The notes: a model not told the origin generated them from the sequence alone. A DNA stretch of 64,000 nucleotides from Pseudomonas sp. Bout1 (GCF_034314165.1 NZ_JAVIWK010000001.1:5409001-5473000), one strand, 5' to 3'. Positions 7,611 to 16,692 are shown, counted from the first letter of the stretch. Made by a program: numbers and translations.

Positions 7611-9220
7611 CGGGGTTTCTCTTGGTCTCTTGGCCAGCTCAGGCTGAAACACGCACCCCCCAGGTTGTTGCTCTTGCTGATCAACGCCCGCCCGCCGTGC
7701 CAATGAATGATCCGCCGGACAATCGACAACCCCAACCCGTGCCCGCCCGACGCACGGGTGCGGCTGTCATCCAGGCGCAGGAACGGGGTGAAGATGCGCT
7801 CCCAGGCACTTTCCGGTACTCCCGGCCCGTCGTCTTCCACGTCGATGCGGCAACGCACCTGGCCCACCTGGTAACTGATCAGTACCTGGCCCTGGGCATG
7901 GCGCATGGCGTTGCTCACCAGGTTTTGCAGGGCACGGTGCAAGTAGCGCGGCTCGGCCTCCACCCATGCGTCGTCCCAATGGGCTGAAGACAGGCAGATG
8001 CCCCGCGCTACGGTTATTTGCGGGCGTAGCGGGGAGAGTTCATCAATCACTTGGTCGAGCAACGCGCTGAGGTCGACCCGCTGGAAGTTCAGTGCCGGCG
8101 AACCCTGCTCCAGCCGTGCGTAGGTGAGCATCTCGTCCACCAGGCCATCGAGGTCCTGGATGTCGCTGTCCATGCCTTCCATGTACTTGCGCCGCGCCTC
8201 AGGCGTGGCCGCGTCGCTGATCATCTCCAGGCCGAACCGCAGGCGCGCCACCGGCGTGCGCAGCTCGTGAGACACCGCGCGCACCAATTCGCGCTGGATC
8301 GCCAACAGGCGTTGCAGGTGTTCGGCCATGCCATTGAACGCTGCTGCCAGGCGCCCCACCGAATCAGCACCGCGGGCCGGCACACGTACTTCCAGGCTGC
8401 CTTTGGCGATGCGCGTGGCGGCGGCTTCCAGGCCACTCAAGCGCCGCTCCAGCTGGCGCACCAATAGATAGACGATCAAGCCGATCAGGGTCAGGCTGAT
8501 CAGTGCAATCAAAATCAGCCATTGCGGCGGGTATGGGTTCATCTGGTACAGCGGGCCGATTTCCAACACCCACGGCGTGCCGACCATGCCGGCAAACACC
8601 CGGATCGAATCGCCGCCCTTGCCCAGGGCCATCACCGTGTCGCCCTCGGACACGCGACGGCGCTGGTCGTCGTCCATATCAGCCTGGTCGAGCATCATCA
8701 GGTGCATCTCGAAGCCAAAACCCTTGGCCTGCTTGAGGTCTGCAAGCTTTTGCGGTTGCTCGGCCACCGGGAAACGCACCAGTTCATCGGCCAACAGGTA
8801 AATGGTCGCCCGGGCCAGCTGTTCACTGATTTGCTGCACTTCACCGGTAAGCAGCAGTTGCTCCTGATCACTGACCAGCCTCAGCACCCTGGCCGCGTGA
8901 GGGCCGGTTTGCTCCACCAGCACCTGCCCGCGTTGCAGGCGGGTACGCTGGCTCAGGTCCAGGTGCGCCTCGGCCACGGTTTGCAATTGCAGCGGGATGC
9001 CCAACAAGCGCTCCCACACCGCCAGCGCTCGGCGGCGTTCGATGGCGCTCATGGGTTGCAGGTTGTCGCCCATCAGCGCGAAGGTGCCATGGGCCAGGCG
9101 CTCGCGGTACTGGCCACTGCGCACTTCATTGAGCAGGTGCAAGGCCAGTACGCCGAGCAACGCCACCAGAATCAGTGCCGCGCACATGCCGCCGTAAATG
9201 CGCAGGAAGATCGAGTTCAC
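7604..9220 (-). CDS. Sensor histidine kinase (RstB-like)
   Basis: A 538-aa inner-membrane kinase. TM1 is about 10-30, a large periplasmic domain spans 31-232, TM2 is 234-254, and a HAMP linker follows. The H-box AVSHELRTPVARL has the phospho-acceptor at H318; the N-box is LQNLVSNAMRHA and the G-boxes are DDGPGV and GHGLGLSIV. It overlaps the upstream response-regulator gene by 4 nt and the two form an operon. The pair lies beside nrdA in P. aeruginosa as well (PA1157/PA1158 region). The signal is unknown. Its stop codon is inside the REP-like element at 7494-7610. Confidence 0.88.
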   Translation of the reverse strand: MNSIFLRIYGGMCAALILVALLGVLALHLLNEVRSGQYRERLAHGTFALMGDNLQPMSAIERRRALAVWERLLGIPLQLQTVAEAHLDLSQRTRLQRGQVLVEQTGPHAARVLRLVSDQEQLLLTGEVQQISEQLARATIYLLADELVRFPVAEQPQKLADLKQAKGFGFEMHLMMLDQADMDDDQRRRVSEGDTVMALGKGGDSIRVFAGMVGTPWVLEIGPLYQMNPYPPQWLILIALISLTLIGLIVYLLVRQLERRLSGLEAAATRIAKGSLEVRVPARGADSVGRLAAAFNGMAEHLQRLLAIQRELVRAVSHELRTPVARLRFGLEMISDAATPEARRKYMEGMDSDIQDLDGLVDEMLTYARLEQGSPALNFQRVDLSALLDQVIDELSPLRPQITVARGICLSSAHWDDAWVEAEPRYLHRALQNLVSNAMRHAQGQVLISYQVGQVRCRIDVEDDGPGVPESAWERIFTPFLRLDDSRTRASGGHGLGLSIVRRIIHWHGGRALISKSNNLGGACFSLSWPRDQEKPRP

Positions 9221-9942
9221 GGCGTAAGGTCAGCGGCAGCTTCGGGGACGAACAGGTAGCCTTTGCTGCGAATGGTCTTGATCAGGCGCGGGTGGATCGG
9301 GTCGTCACCGATTTTCGGACGGATTCGCGAAATACGCACGTCGATGGAGCGGTCCTGGCCGTCATAGCCAATGCCGCGCAAGGCGGTGAAGATTTCCTCC
9401 CGGGACAGGATCCGCCCGGCATTCGCCACCAGCAGCCACAGCAGGTCGAACTCGGCGCTGGTCAGTTCGATGCCGCCTTCGTGCAGCCAGGCTTCGCGCA
9501 AGGCGTTGTCCACCACCAGCGGGCCAAATTGCAGGCGTCGCTGTTTTTCGGGGCTGGCCGGTTCGACACTTTCGCTGCGCCGCAGCAATGCCTGGATGCG
9601 CGCCAGCAGCAGGCGTGGGCGTACGGGTTTGCACACGTAGTCGTCGGCGCCCATGTCCAGGCCCAGCACCTGGTCCATGTCGTCGGTACGCGCGGTGAGC
9701 ATCAGGATTACACCGTCGTAACGCTCGCGCACCTTGCGGCAAATGCTCAGGCCGTCTTCGCCGGGCAACATCAGGTCGAGGATCACCAGGTCGGGCTGTT
9801 CGGCGATGATTCGCGCCGCTGCCAGGGCGCCGTTGCCTTCCACCGATACCTGAAGGCCGTTGCCCTCCAGGTAATCACGGGTCAACTCAGCCAGTCGTTC
9901 GTCGTCCTCGACAATCAATACCTGCCAGGCTTCATGCTCCAT
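9217..9942 (-). CDS. OmpR-family response regulator (RstA-like)
   Basis: A 241-aa regulator. The receiver domain (about 6-120) has acidic residues E12/D13/D14, the phospho-acceptor D56 in VILDLMLPGEDG, and K in VCKPVRP. A winged-helix effector domain (about 140-235) ends in IKTIRSKGYLF. The ATG at 9942 has GAGG 6 nt upstream. It is the partner of the RstB-like kinase just downstream. Regulated genes cannot be inferred. Confidence 0.9.
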   Translation of the reverse strand: MEHEAWQVLIVEDDERLAELTRDYLEGNGLQVSVEGNGALAAARIIAEQPDLVILDLMLPGEDGLSICRKVRERYDGVILMLTARTDDMDQVLGLDMGADDYVCKPVRPRLLLARIQALLRRSESVEPASPEKQRRLQFGPLVVDNALREAWLHEGGIELTSAEFDLLWLLVANAGRILSREEIFTALRGIGYDGQDRSIDVRISRIRPKIGDDPIHPRLIKTIRSKGYLFVPEAAADLTP

Positions 9943-9964
9943 GCGCTACCTCGGTTCTCATTAT

Positions 9965-10062
9965 TGTAGGAGCGGGCTTGCCCGCGAAAACTCAAGGGCA
10001 CCGCGTTTATTCAAGTTTCCAGCGTTATCGTTGACGTCGTTCGCGAGCAAGCTCACTCCTAC
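9965..10062. repeat. REPIN-type inverted repeat
   Basis: TGTAGGAGCGGGCTTGCCCG at 9965 is paired with a diverged complementary arm (CGCGAGCAAGCTCACTCCTAC) ending at 10062. This is the GCGGGCTTGCCCGCG variety of Pseudomonas REP. Confidence 0.8.
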
Positions 10063-10292
10063 GGTTGTCATGTGGAGTGAACAAGATATCGCGTGAATTA
10101 AGGGGCGATTGTAGCAACGGGCCAGCCCTCTAGCACAAGCGCGCAAATGCGTTCGGACATGGTGTTTTTTTGTGATAGGGTTCGCGCCCGCAAAAATCCA
10201 ACCGGGGGGTTTCACCTCGGAATATTCAGTGACAAACGGTGCAATGCAGCAGTAATGCGGCCTACACGCCAGTTCCACGTTTCATACACATT

Positions 10293-10313
10293 TTACCCAC
10301 AGCGTTATCCACA
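10293..10313 (+). promoter_or_regulatory. Two DnaA-like boxes upstream of nrdA
   Basis: TTATCCACA at 10305-10313 is a perfect DnaA box, and TTACCCACA at 10293-10301 has one mismatch; they repeat at 12 bp. DnaA control of nrdAB is established in E. coli. The boxes lie just upstream of the predicted -35 element. Confidence 0.65.
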
Positions 10314-10339
10314 GGTAGTGCGTTGCCATACCCCCCAAA

Positions 10340-10385
10340 ACGCATTATCTTGTAGGTCGTCGCAAAAAAACCCTACATGTAGGGT
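10340..10385 (+). promoter_or_regulatory. Pair of NrdR boxes in the nrdA promoter
   Basis: Two 16-bp sites, 10340-10355 (ACGCATTATCTTGTAG) and 10370-10385 (ACCCTACATGTAGGGT), each match 11 of 16 positions of the NrdR consensus. Their centres are 30 bp apart, within the 30-31 bp spacing usual for NrdR box pairs. The first overlaps the predicted -10. Confidence 0.7.
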
Positions 10386-10749
10386 TTTCAGCGAAAAGAC
10401 CAAACACAAATCAGACAAGAAACTCAAGTCCTTTCTTGCTCCTGCTTGGTTGAACTTAAGCCTTTTTCACAAGACCAAACCGCGTACGCGGATGGCAGCC
10501 GTTTTTAGCCCCGATCAGGCAAAAACGGTACGGGTGTTGCAGTACGAAACTGTCACCCACCAGGAATACGGTAAAGAGCCCCCAAGGCTTGTAACCGAAG
10601 ACTTCGGCATGGAAGCGGCGCGAACAGCTCCCTTCCTCCTGTCCCGAAGTTGTTATGCCAGGCCCTTGGCCTGTTGTAAGTGCTTCAGGACGGAACGGTG
10701 GGCACCGTGATGGTGCCCAAATAAATATAGAATGTGGAGACAACCCCCC

Positions 10750-13644
10750 ATGCAAACCGACACAACTCGCGAGAACCCGCAAGGCTCCGTGCCGCAGGCC
10801 GCTGATTCGAATATGGATCTGTCTGCCACCGCGCCGGGCCAACTGCGTGTGATCAAGCGTAACGGCACTGTCGTTCCTTATACCGATGACAAAATCACCG
10901 TCGCCATCACCAAAGCGTTTCTTGCAGTTGAAGGCGGCACCGCTGCCGCCTCGTCGCGCATCCACGACACCGTTGCCCGCCTCACCGAACAGGTCAGCGC
11001 AACGTTCAAGCGTCGCATGCCATCGGGCGGCACCATCCACATCGAAGAAATCCAGGACCAGGTTGAACTGGCCCTGATGCGTGCCGGCGAGCAGAAGGTT
11101 GCACGCGACTACGTGATCTACCGTGACGCCCGTTCCAAGGAACGTGCTGTACGCACCCCGGCCGAAGAAGCCGCCGTGCAAGCTCACCCCTCGATCCGTA
11201 TTACCCTGGCCGACGGTACGTTTGCACCGCTGGACCTGGGCCGCCTGAACACCATCATCACCGAGGCCTGCGAAGGCCTGGAAGAAGTCGACGGCGACCT
11301 GATCCAACGCGAAACCCTGAAGAACCTGTACGACGGCGTGGCCCTGACCGACGTCAACACCGCCCTGGTGATGACCGCCCGTACCCTGGTTGAACGTGAG
11401 CCGAACTACTCGTTCGTGACCGCGCGCCTGCTGATGGACACCCTGCGCGCCGAAGGCCTGGGCTTCCTCGGCGTCGCCGACAGCGCCACTCACCACGAGA
11501 TGGCCGACCTGTACGCCAAGGCCCTGCCTGCCTACATCGCCAAGGGCATCGAATTCGAATTGCTGAACCCGATCCTGGCCACCTTCGACCTGGAAAAACT
11601 CGGCAAGGCGATCAACCACGAGCGCGACCAGCAGTTCACCTACCTGGGCCTGCAAACCCTGTACGACCGTTACTTCATCCACAAGGACGGTATCCGCTTC
11701 GAACTGCCGCAAGTGTTCTTCATGCGCGTGGCCATGGGCCTGGCGATCGAAGAGAAGCACAAGGAAGACCGTGCGATCGAGTTCTACAACCTGTTGTCGT
11801 CCTTCGACTACATGTCGTCCACTCCGACCCTGTTCAACGCCGGCACCCTGCGTCCACAGCTGTCGAGCTGCTACCTGACCACCGTGCCGGATGACCTGTC
11901 GGGCATCTACCACGCGATCCACGACAACGCCATGCTGTCCAAATTCGCAGGCGGCCTGGGCAACGACTGGACGCCGGTGCGTGCACTGGGTTCGTACATC
12001 AAGGGCACCAACGGCAAGTCGCAAGGCGTTGTACCGTTCCTCAAAGTAGTGAACGACACCGCTGTGGCCGTGAACCAGGGTGGCAAGCGCAAAGGCGCTG
12101 TATGTGCCTACCTGGAAACCTGGCACATGGACATTGAAGAGTTCATCGAGCTGCGCAAGAACACCGGTGATGACCGTCGTCGCACCCACGACATGAACAC
12201 TGCCAACTGGATCCCGGACCTGTTCATGAAGCGCGTCTTCGATGACGGCCCGTGGACCCTGTTCTCGCCATCCGAAGTGCCAGACCTGCACGACCTGACC
12301 GGCAAGGCCTTCGAAGAGCGCTACGAGTACTACGAAGCCCTGTCCCAGTACCCGGGCAAGATCAAGCTGTTCAAGACCATCCAGGCCAAAGACCTGTGGC
12401 GCAAGATGCTGTCCATGCTGTTCGAAACCGGCCACCCATGGCTGACCTTCAAAGACCCGTGCAACCTGCGCAGCCCGCAGCAGCACGTGGGCGTGGTCCA
12501 CAGCTCGAACCTGTGCACCGAGATCACCTTGAACACCAACAAGGACGAGATCGCCGTTTGCAACCTGGGCTCGATCAACCTGCCGAACCACATCACCAAC
12601 GGCAAGCTGGACACCGTAAAGCTTGCACGTACCGTGAACACCGCCGTTCGCATGCTCGATAACGTTATCGACATCAACTACTACTCGGTGCCACAGGCGC
12701 AGAACTCCAACTTCAAGCACCGTCCGGTTGGCCTGGGGATCATGGGCTTCCAGGACGCTTTGTACCTGCAGCACATTCCTTACGGTTCGGACGCTGCGGT
12801 CGAGTTCGCCGACAAGTCCATGGAAGCGGTCAGCTACTACGCGATCCAGGCTTCCTGCGACCTGGCCGACGAGCGCGGTGCCTACGAGACGTTCCAGGGT
12901 TCGCTGTGGTCCAAGGGCATCCTGCCGCTGGATTCGCAACAGATCCTGATCGAACAACGTGGCCAGAAGTACATCGACGTTGACCTGAACGAATCCCTGG
13001 ACTGGGCGCCGGTACGTGCCCGTGTGCAGAAAGGCATTCGTAACTCCAACATCATGGCCATCGCACCGACCGCCACCATCGCCAACATCACCGGCGTATC
13101 GCAGTCGATCGAACCGACCTACCAGAACCTGTATGTGAAATCGAACCTGTCGGGCGAATTCACCGTGATCAACCCGTACCTGGTTCGCGACCTGAAAGCC
13201 CGCGGCCTGTGGGACTCGGTGATGATCAACGACCTGAAGTACTACGACGGTTCGGTGCAGCAGATCGAGCGCATCCCGCAAGAACTCAAAGAGCTCTACG
13301 CGACTGCCTTCGAAGTGGACACCAAGTGGATCGTTGACGCAGCCAGCCGTCGCCAGAAGTGGATCGACCAGGCTCAGTCGCTGAACCTGTACATCGCCGG
13401 CGCATCGGGCAAGAAGCTCGACGTGACCTATCGCATGGCCTGGTACCGTGGCCTGAAAACCACTTACTACCTCCGTGCCCTGGCCGCGACCAGCACCGAG
13501 AAGTCGACCATCAACACCGGTAAGCTGAACGCTGTTTCCAGCGGCAACCACGGTGATGATTCGGTGCTCGCCGCACCAGCCGGCCCGGCCCCAGTGCCTA
13601 AAGCCTGCGCGATCGACGAGCCGGATTGCGAAGCTTGCCAATAG
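10750..13644 (+). CDS. nrdA: Class Ia ribonucleotide reductase, alpha subunit
   Basis: A 964-aa large subunit that reduces ribonucleoside diphosphates to deoxyribonucleotides with the NrdB radical subunit. It has two ATP-cone allosteric domains (about 31-133 and 147-240), as known for P. aeruginosa NrdA. The active-site region includes LSSCYL and NLCTEI, then the APTATIANITG loop, and the C-terminus ends in the redox pair CEAC. ATG 10750 is chosen because GGAGA lies 10 nt upstream; an in-frame ATG at 10732 has none. Regulation looks like DnaA plus NrdR. Unusually, nrdB is not adjacent but 45 kb away, and a mobile island starts directly after the stop codon. Confidence 0.97.
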   Translation: MQTDTTRENPQGSVPQAADSNMDLSATAPGQLRVIKRNGTVVPYTDDKITVAITKAFLAVEGGTAAASSRIHDTVARLTEQVSATFKRRMPSGGTIHIEEIQDQVELALMRAGEQKVARDYVIYRDARSKERAVRTPAEEAAVQAHPSIRITLADGTFAPLDLGRLNTIITEACEGLEEVDGDLIQRETLKNLYDGVALTDVNTALVMTARTLVEREPNYSFVTARLLMDTLRAEGLGFLGVADSATHHEMADLYAKALPAYIAKGIEFELLNPILATFDLEKLGKAINHERDQQFTYLGLQTLYDRYFIHKDGIRFELPQVFFMRVAMGLAIEEKHKEDRAIEFYNLLSSFDYMSSTPTLFNAGTLRPQLSSCYLTTVPDDLSGIYHAIHDNAMLSKFAGGLGNDWTPVRALGSYIKGTNGKSQGVVPFLKVVNDTAVAVNQGGKRKGAVCAYLETWHMDIEEFIELRKNTGDDRRRTHDMNTANWIPDLFMKRVFDDGPWTLFSPSEVPDLHDLTGKAFEERYEYYEALSQYPGKIKLFKTIQAKDLWRKMLSMLFETGHPWLTFKDPCNLRSPQQHVGVVHSSNLCTEITLNTNKDEIAVCNLGSINLPNHITNGKLDTVKLARTVNTAVRMLDNVIDINYYSVPQAQNSNFKHRPVGLGIMGFQDALYLQHIPYGSDAAVEFADKSMEAVSYYAIQASCDLADERGAYETFQGSLWSKGILPLDSQQILIEQRGQKYIDVDLNESLDWAPVRARVQKGIRNSNIMAIAPTATIANITGVSQSIEPTYQNLYVKSNLSGEFTVINPYLVRDLKARGLWDSVMINDLKYYDGSVQQIERIPQELKELYATAFEVDTKWIVDAASRRQKWIDQAQSLNLYIAGASGKKLDVTYRMAWYRGLKTTYYLRALAATSTEKSTINTGKLNAVSSGNHGDDSVLAAPAGPAPVPKACAIDEPDCEACQ

Positions 13645-13656
13645 GAATCATAAGAT

Positions 13657-13787
13657 TTAAAACGTATACTTTGTAAATAGATAAACCCTCCAACCCCTTG
13701 AGTCATAAGGGGAAGGAGAGTTTACTTGCTGTATACCCCTCCCTATACTCCCCGGCCAATCTAGTTCACACGCCGGAAGCGTATACA
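13657..13787 (+). repeat. Left end of the island: iterated GTATAC motifs
   Basis: CGTATAC at 13663-13669, GTATAC at 13731-13736, CTATAC at 13743-13748 and CGTATAC at 13780-13786. The stretch is AT-richer than nrdA and starts 13 nt after the nrdA stop codon. Iterated sites of this kind fit arm-type recombinase binding sites. Confidence 0.55.
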
Positions 13788-14339
13788 TTGATCAGTTTCT
13801 CCATCAAATCCTTTACGGCGACAGACGACCTTCCCATGGTGGTGCTGATCGACCAAGAAGGGCGCCCCCTCTTCCTCCCCAATGTTTACGCAACCCTCCG
13901 ATACCGCGATGTAGGTTTCGCAGCAACCACCATTGAGAAGGTGCTCCGCTCGGTGGGGATGGCTTATCTGTGGGCGGCCTCGCGGAAAATTGATCTCAAC
14001 CAAGCTCTCTGCTCCGAGTCCTTCCTCTCGATTGAGCAATGCGAGGATCTAGCTTTCTTCCTCCGGCTCGACCGGGGTGCTCAAGATCAAATAGTGCAAG
14101 AGTCACTGACTCCAACTCCGCGACGAATCGTGCGCCTTGAGCAGGTGCGTCGGGTGACCACTACAAGCGCACCTCGGACAATGATCTCGGCAGTCGAGGG
14201 TGGCTATCGAATCCGAACAGTCGCGAACTTCTTGGGGTTCAACCACGACCGGGTCAAGCCGAAAGCATCTCAAAAACCTCGAAAGGAGCTAACCAAAGCT
14301 CGTGAATGGGGTTCTTCTAAATGGGCGCACCAAAGCTAA
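13788..14339 (+). pseudogene. Truncated tyrosine-recombinase/integrase remnant (N-terminal part)
   Basis: A 183-aa reading frame starting at TTG 13788, with GGAAG 8 nt upstream; in-frame alternatives are TTG 13698 and ATG 13836. The segment MVVLIDQEGRPLFLPNVYAT and the helical block after it resemble the N-terminal SAM-like part of phage-integrase-type recombinases that travel in trios. There is no catalytic domain: no R...HxxR...Y residues follow. The last 25 residues (KAREWGSSKWAHQS end) look like a different tail, as if an internal deletion joined the start of one recombinase to the end of another. Its stop overlaps the next gene by 19 nt. Family assignment is from general resemblance only. 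Confidence 0.55.
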
Positions 14340-14734
14340 ACGATACCGGAATCGAAAAGGCAGTCCGCCTCCTGGATGGCTGGGCCGGAAAACTAACTTG
14401 GGATCGCTACCTCGCCATGTTAGAGGTCGAGATTGGGCACAAGTACACCAAGGCGGCAATGCTCAGACATCCCCGGATCAAAGCTGCCTGGGATCACGCC
14501 AAAGAGCAGGCAAAGGAAAGCGACGGGGCTAGCGGCTCACGTAGCGCGATTGAGACGGAGAAAGCTCTTGAGCGCATTCGACTGCTAGAGACCCGCGTAG
14601 AACGCCTCACTCGTGAAAATAACGGCCTGCTGGAGCAGTTTGTGCGCTGGAGCCACAACGCTGTCCGGGGAGGCCTCACTCTGGATGACCTCGACCGACC
14701 CTTGCCTTACGCCAAACCCAAAGAGATTCGATAG
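14321..14734 (+). CDS. Recombinase-associated accessory protein (TnpC-like: HTH plus coiled coil)
   Basis: A 137-aa protein. Residues 10-60 look like a DNA-binding fold (IEKAVRLLDGWAGKLTWDRY, then YTKAAMLRHPRIKAAW). Residues 78-106 (EKALERIRLLETRVERLTREN) form a clear coiled coil, and the tail is rich in P and D. This layout parallels TnpC of Tn554 and the small third protein of recombinase trios such as gamma-mobile-trio elements. It overlaps the preceding recombinase remnant, so translation is probably coupled, and it is followed by a strong terminator. It appears intact although its recombinase partners are missing. Function by analogy only: helper of excision or integration. Confidence 0.55.
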   Translation: MGAPKLNDTGIEKAVRLLDGWAGKLTWDRYLAMLEVEIGHKYTKAAMLRHPRIKAAWDHAKEQAKESDGASGSRSAIETEKALERIRLLETRVERLTRENNGLLEQFVRWSHNAVRGGLTLDDLDRPLPYAKPKEIR

Positions 14735-14781
14735 GCAGCAGGATGCTGTGTCGGAGCTACGGGCGTTTTGAGCACGAAGAA

Positions 14782-14816
14782 AAATCCCAGTGTTCTCAAG
14801 AACACTGGGATTTTTT
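14782..14816 (+). terminator. Rho-independent terminator
   Basis: AATCCCAGTGTT/AACACTGGGATT stem, 6-nt loop, then a T run. It also works in reverse orientation and may close the effector operon that converges on it. Confidence 0.9.
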
Positions 14817-14896
14817 GGCCCATAGGTACCGACGCGGAGGGCTTTCGAGCAAAGGGTGCCTAATGGCCCTCCGGTCGAGTCGAGGCGAACGAGAGA

Positions 14897-15286
14897 CTAT
14901 TTGAGTATCCCTGACTTTCTAAGAACGAAAAGTAAGATCAACGCAGCTAAAAGCACTATTGCAGCCCATTTGATCGCTAGTAGCTTTCGCCTCAGAGGTG
15001 CCGGAAAACTGTTCAAATCTTCGATACTGGCGCCGCCATGTTTTAGGTAATACCCTGGAAACGTAACAACCCCAGCTATCCAGCCGACCAGCAGGAGCTT
15101 TCCCCAAGGCCCACCATCCTTAAGCGGGGCCTGAACCATGACGGCAGAACAATTCTTTAAATGCTCCAGCATCAAGTCCATCCTGGTATACGCCATATGA
15201 AGCGCGACCCCGATGCAAGCAAGTATCCCACCAAAATCGAGTAACCCTGCGACCAGGAATACTTTGTCAGCAACGCTCACAGTCAT
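14897..15286 (-). CDS. Membrane protein, candidate immunity protein
   Basis: A 129-aa protein with three hydrophobic segments (about 8-32, 63-85, 104-123). Its start overlaps the PAAR effector stop by 4 nt (ATGA), the usual layout of an effector-immunity pair. A membrane location fits protection against a toxin whose C-terminus is a hydrophobic, glycine-zipper-like pore former. I know of no named family for it; the immunity role is inferred from position and topology. Confidence 0.65.
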   Translation of the reverse strand: MTVSVADKVFLVAGLLDFGGILACIGVALHMAYTRMDLMLEHLKNCSAVMVQAPLKDGGPWGKLLLVGWIAGVVTFPGYYLKHGGASIEDLNSFPAPLRRKLLAIKWAAIVLLAALILLFVLRKSGILK

Positions 15287-16692
15287 TTAACAGCCTCATA
15301 AACAACTTCAGCCATCTCTTCACCAAATGCTCCACCAATTGCACCGGAAGCCAAAGAACCAGCGCCGACCACCACAACGCCACAAACCAAAGGGGCTAAA
15401 CCGCCAGTCGGAACACCGAGTGCGACACACATAGCTGCAACCATTGGGCCAGTTAAGGCCAAACCAGCAACCGCACCACCTGCGACGCCACCGGCAAAGC
15501 TGCCAGTCTCAGTAAATTTGACTTTTTTGCAAGCCTCTGTGGAGCCTGCGGAGCACACATCTTGAACCTTCATATACGAGGCGCCGCCACCAATAGCAGT
15601 GCCGATCCAGCCACCGTACTTGACGATTTTCGCTGCTTTTGAGACGCCTTCGATGTGCGTGGCATAGCCTGGAATTTGCCCTGCTGCACCGGCCTGAGTC
15701 CAGCTATGAACCAAACTGCGACTGGAAATGCCCAGTGCGCTTTTCAAGTTCGGGTGATCCGGGAAGCCAATGCCCTTTCGAGTCATCGCCGTCAGGTTGG
15801 TGTCGAGCGTTGCGAGCAGCCGTTTACGTTCGGCAAAAAACTCCGGCGACCTCAAGTGCCCATCGGCCTGGAACGCACGTTGGTGCAGCGCTTCGATATC
15901 ACGCAGAACAGTTTTAACGTCCTCCAGGTTCCTGGCGAACATGGCTTCACCAACACCGATGGAGGTCGATCCGTAACCAAGAAACTTTGTTATTTCGTCA
16001 CGGTGCCGTGCCATAAAGTCGGCTTCGTCCGCGCTAAGCGGCTTGAGCGCGTCATTGGTCTTGGCCGCCGCTTCCATCAGCCACGCTTCTTCACGGGAGC
16101 ACTGAAAATTATTCGGATCGCTGAGGACGATCATCGAGCCGGCTTTGACGTCACCTAGATCAGGGTTGAGCGCCCGAAACATGCTCATCACAGTTGAATC
16201 ACGCATGGGGAAAAGCGTGGCCTCCAGCGCCTCGCGGGTCATGCTTTTGGGCACCACATAGAAACCAGGTTCCTGGGCCGCTACGCGGCTGAATACTGGT
16301 GGAGCTGAATGGCCTGACGGGGAAAGCGCGGATTGGCGCGGTGCGACTGAGGGGCTGGTGACCGTTGAAGAGGCCGGTTGAGCCGTTCTTCGGGCCGCTG
16401 GTGGTGCAGACTTTTCGTTCCGGTAGGTTGCGGTAAACACCGTGGGGATCAGTTGGGCTCTGCAGGGGCAATCGCTGAAGCTGTCCAGCGTGCCAGCCAC
16501 ATGCCTGCCATGGCTCACCATATGCGAAATGCCGCCGACGATCCGATAAGTTTTTCCGTCCTTGCCGCAAGAGACTCGATCACCTGCGCAAGCATGAAGA
16601 AGGCCATAGATGTTGACTCTGGGATCACCATCCAACACTTTGCCGCCGCAGGTGGTTTTGTCACCCAAGCCAATGAAATAACCATCAGTCAT
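15283..16692 (-). CDS. PAAR-domain type VI secretion effector with a predicted pore-forming C-terminus
   Basis: A 469-aa protein. Residues 1-90 are a PAAR domain (GDKTTCGGKV, CAGDRVSC, GGISHMVSHGRHVAGT, DCPCRAQLIP), the tip of a type VI secretion spike. A Pro/Ser/Ala-rich linker (about 95-140) follows, then a helical region with a LysM-like stretch (about 145-185). The C-terminal 70 residues are hydrophobic and glycine-zipper-like (GGVAGGAVAGLALTG ... ASGAIGGAFGEEM), suggesting membrane insertion. The start at 16692 has GGAG 9 nt upstream; 16707 is possible. An immunity candidate overlaps downstream and a 160-aa protein precedes it. No T6SS apparatus genes are in the window. Confidence 0.8.
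   Translation of the reverse strand: MTDGYFIGLGDKTTCGGKVLDGDPRVNIYGLLHACAGDRVSCGKDGKTYRIVGGISHMVSHGRHVAGTLDSFSDCPCRAQLIPTVFTATYRNEKSAPPAARRTAQPASSTVTSPSVAPRQSALSPSGHSAPPVFSRVAAQEPGFYVVPKSMTREALEATLFPMRDSTVMSMFRALNPDLGDVKAGSMIVLSDPNNFQCSREEAWLMEAAAKTNDALKPLSADEADFMARHRDEITKFLGYGSTSIGVGEAMFARNLEDVKTVLRDIEALHQRAFQADGHLRSPEFFAERKRLLATLDTNLTAMTRKGIGFPDHPNLKSALGISSRSLVHSWTQAGAAGQIPGYATHIEGVSKAAKIVKYGGWIGTAIGGGASYMKVQDVCSAGSTEACKKVKFTETGSFAGGVAGGAVAGLALTGPMVAAMCVALGVPTGGLAPLVCGVVVVGAGSLASGAIGGAFGEEMAEVVYEAVK

Larger units (their letters stand above)
10063..10749 (+). promoter_or_regulatory. nrdA upstream region and long leader
   Basis: No credible gene lies between the response regulator and nrdA. 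A sigma-70-like promoter, TTGCCA (10323-10328), 16 bp, TTATCT (10345-10350), predicts a start near 10357, hence a leader of about 390 nt. Near its 3' end a strong hairpin (GGGCACC-N5-GGTGCCC, about 10700-10718) sits just before the nrdA ribosome site. No known riboswitch was recognised. Confidence 0.5.

Noticed and set aside
10366..10390. The CCCTACATGTAGGG palindrome as a terminator
   Set aside because: The stem is short and centred on a 4-nt palindrome; its 30-bp spacing to a second matching site fits an NrdR box better.
10147..10710. A 187-codon frame in the nrdA upstream region
   Set aside because: It covers the DnaA and NrdR sites and the leader, with no ribosome site or recognisable domain.
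10456..13641. A 1061-codon open frame antisense to nrdA
   Set aside because: It mirrors nrdA codon by codon, has no ribosome site, and its Val/Gln/Gly/His-rich composition is typical of the complement of a GC-rich gene.
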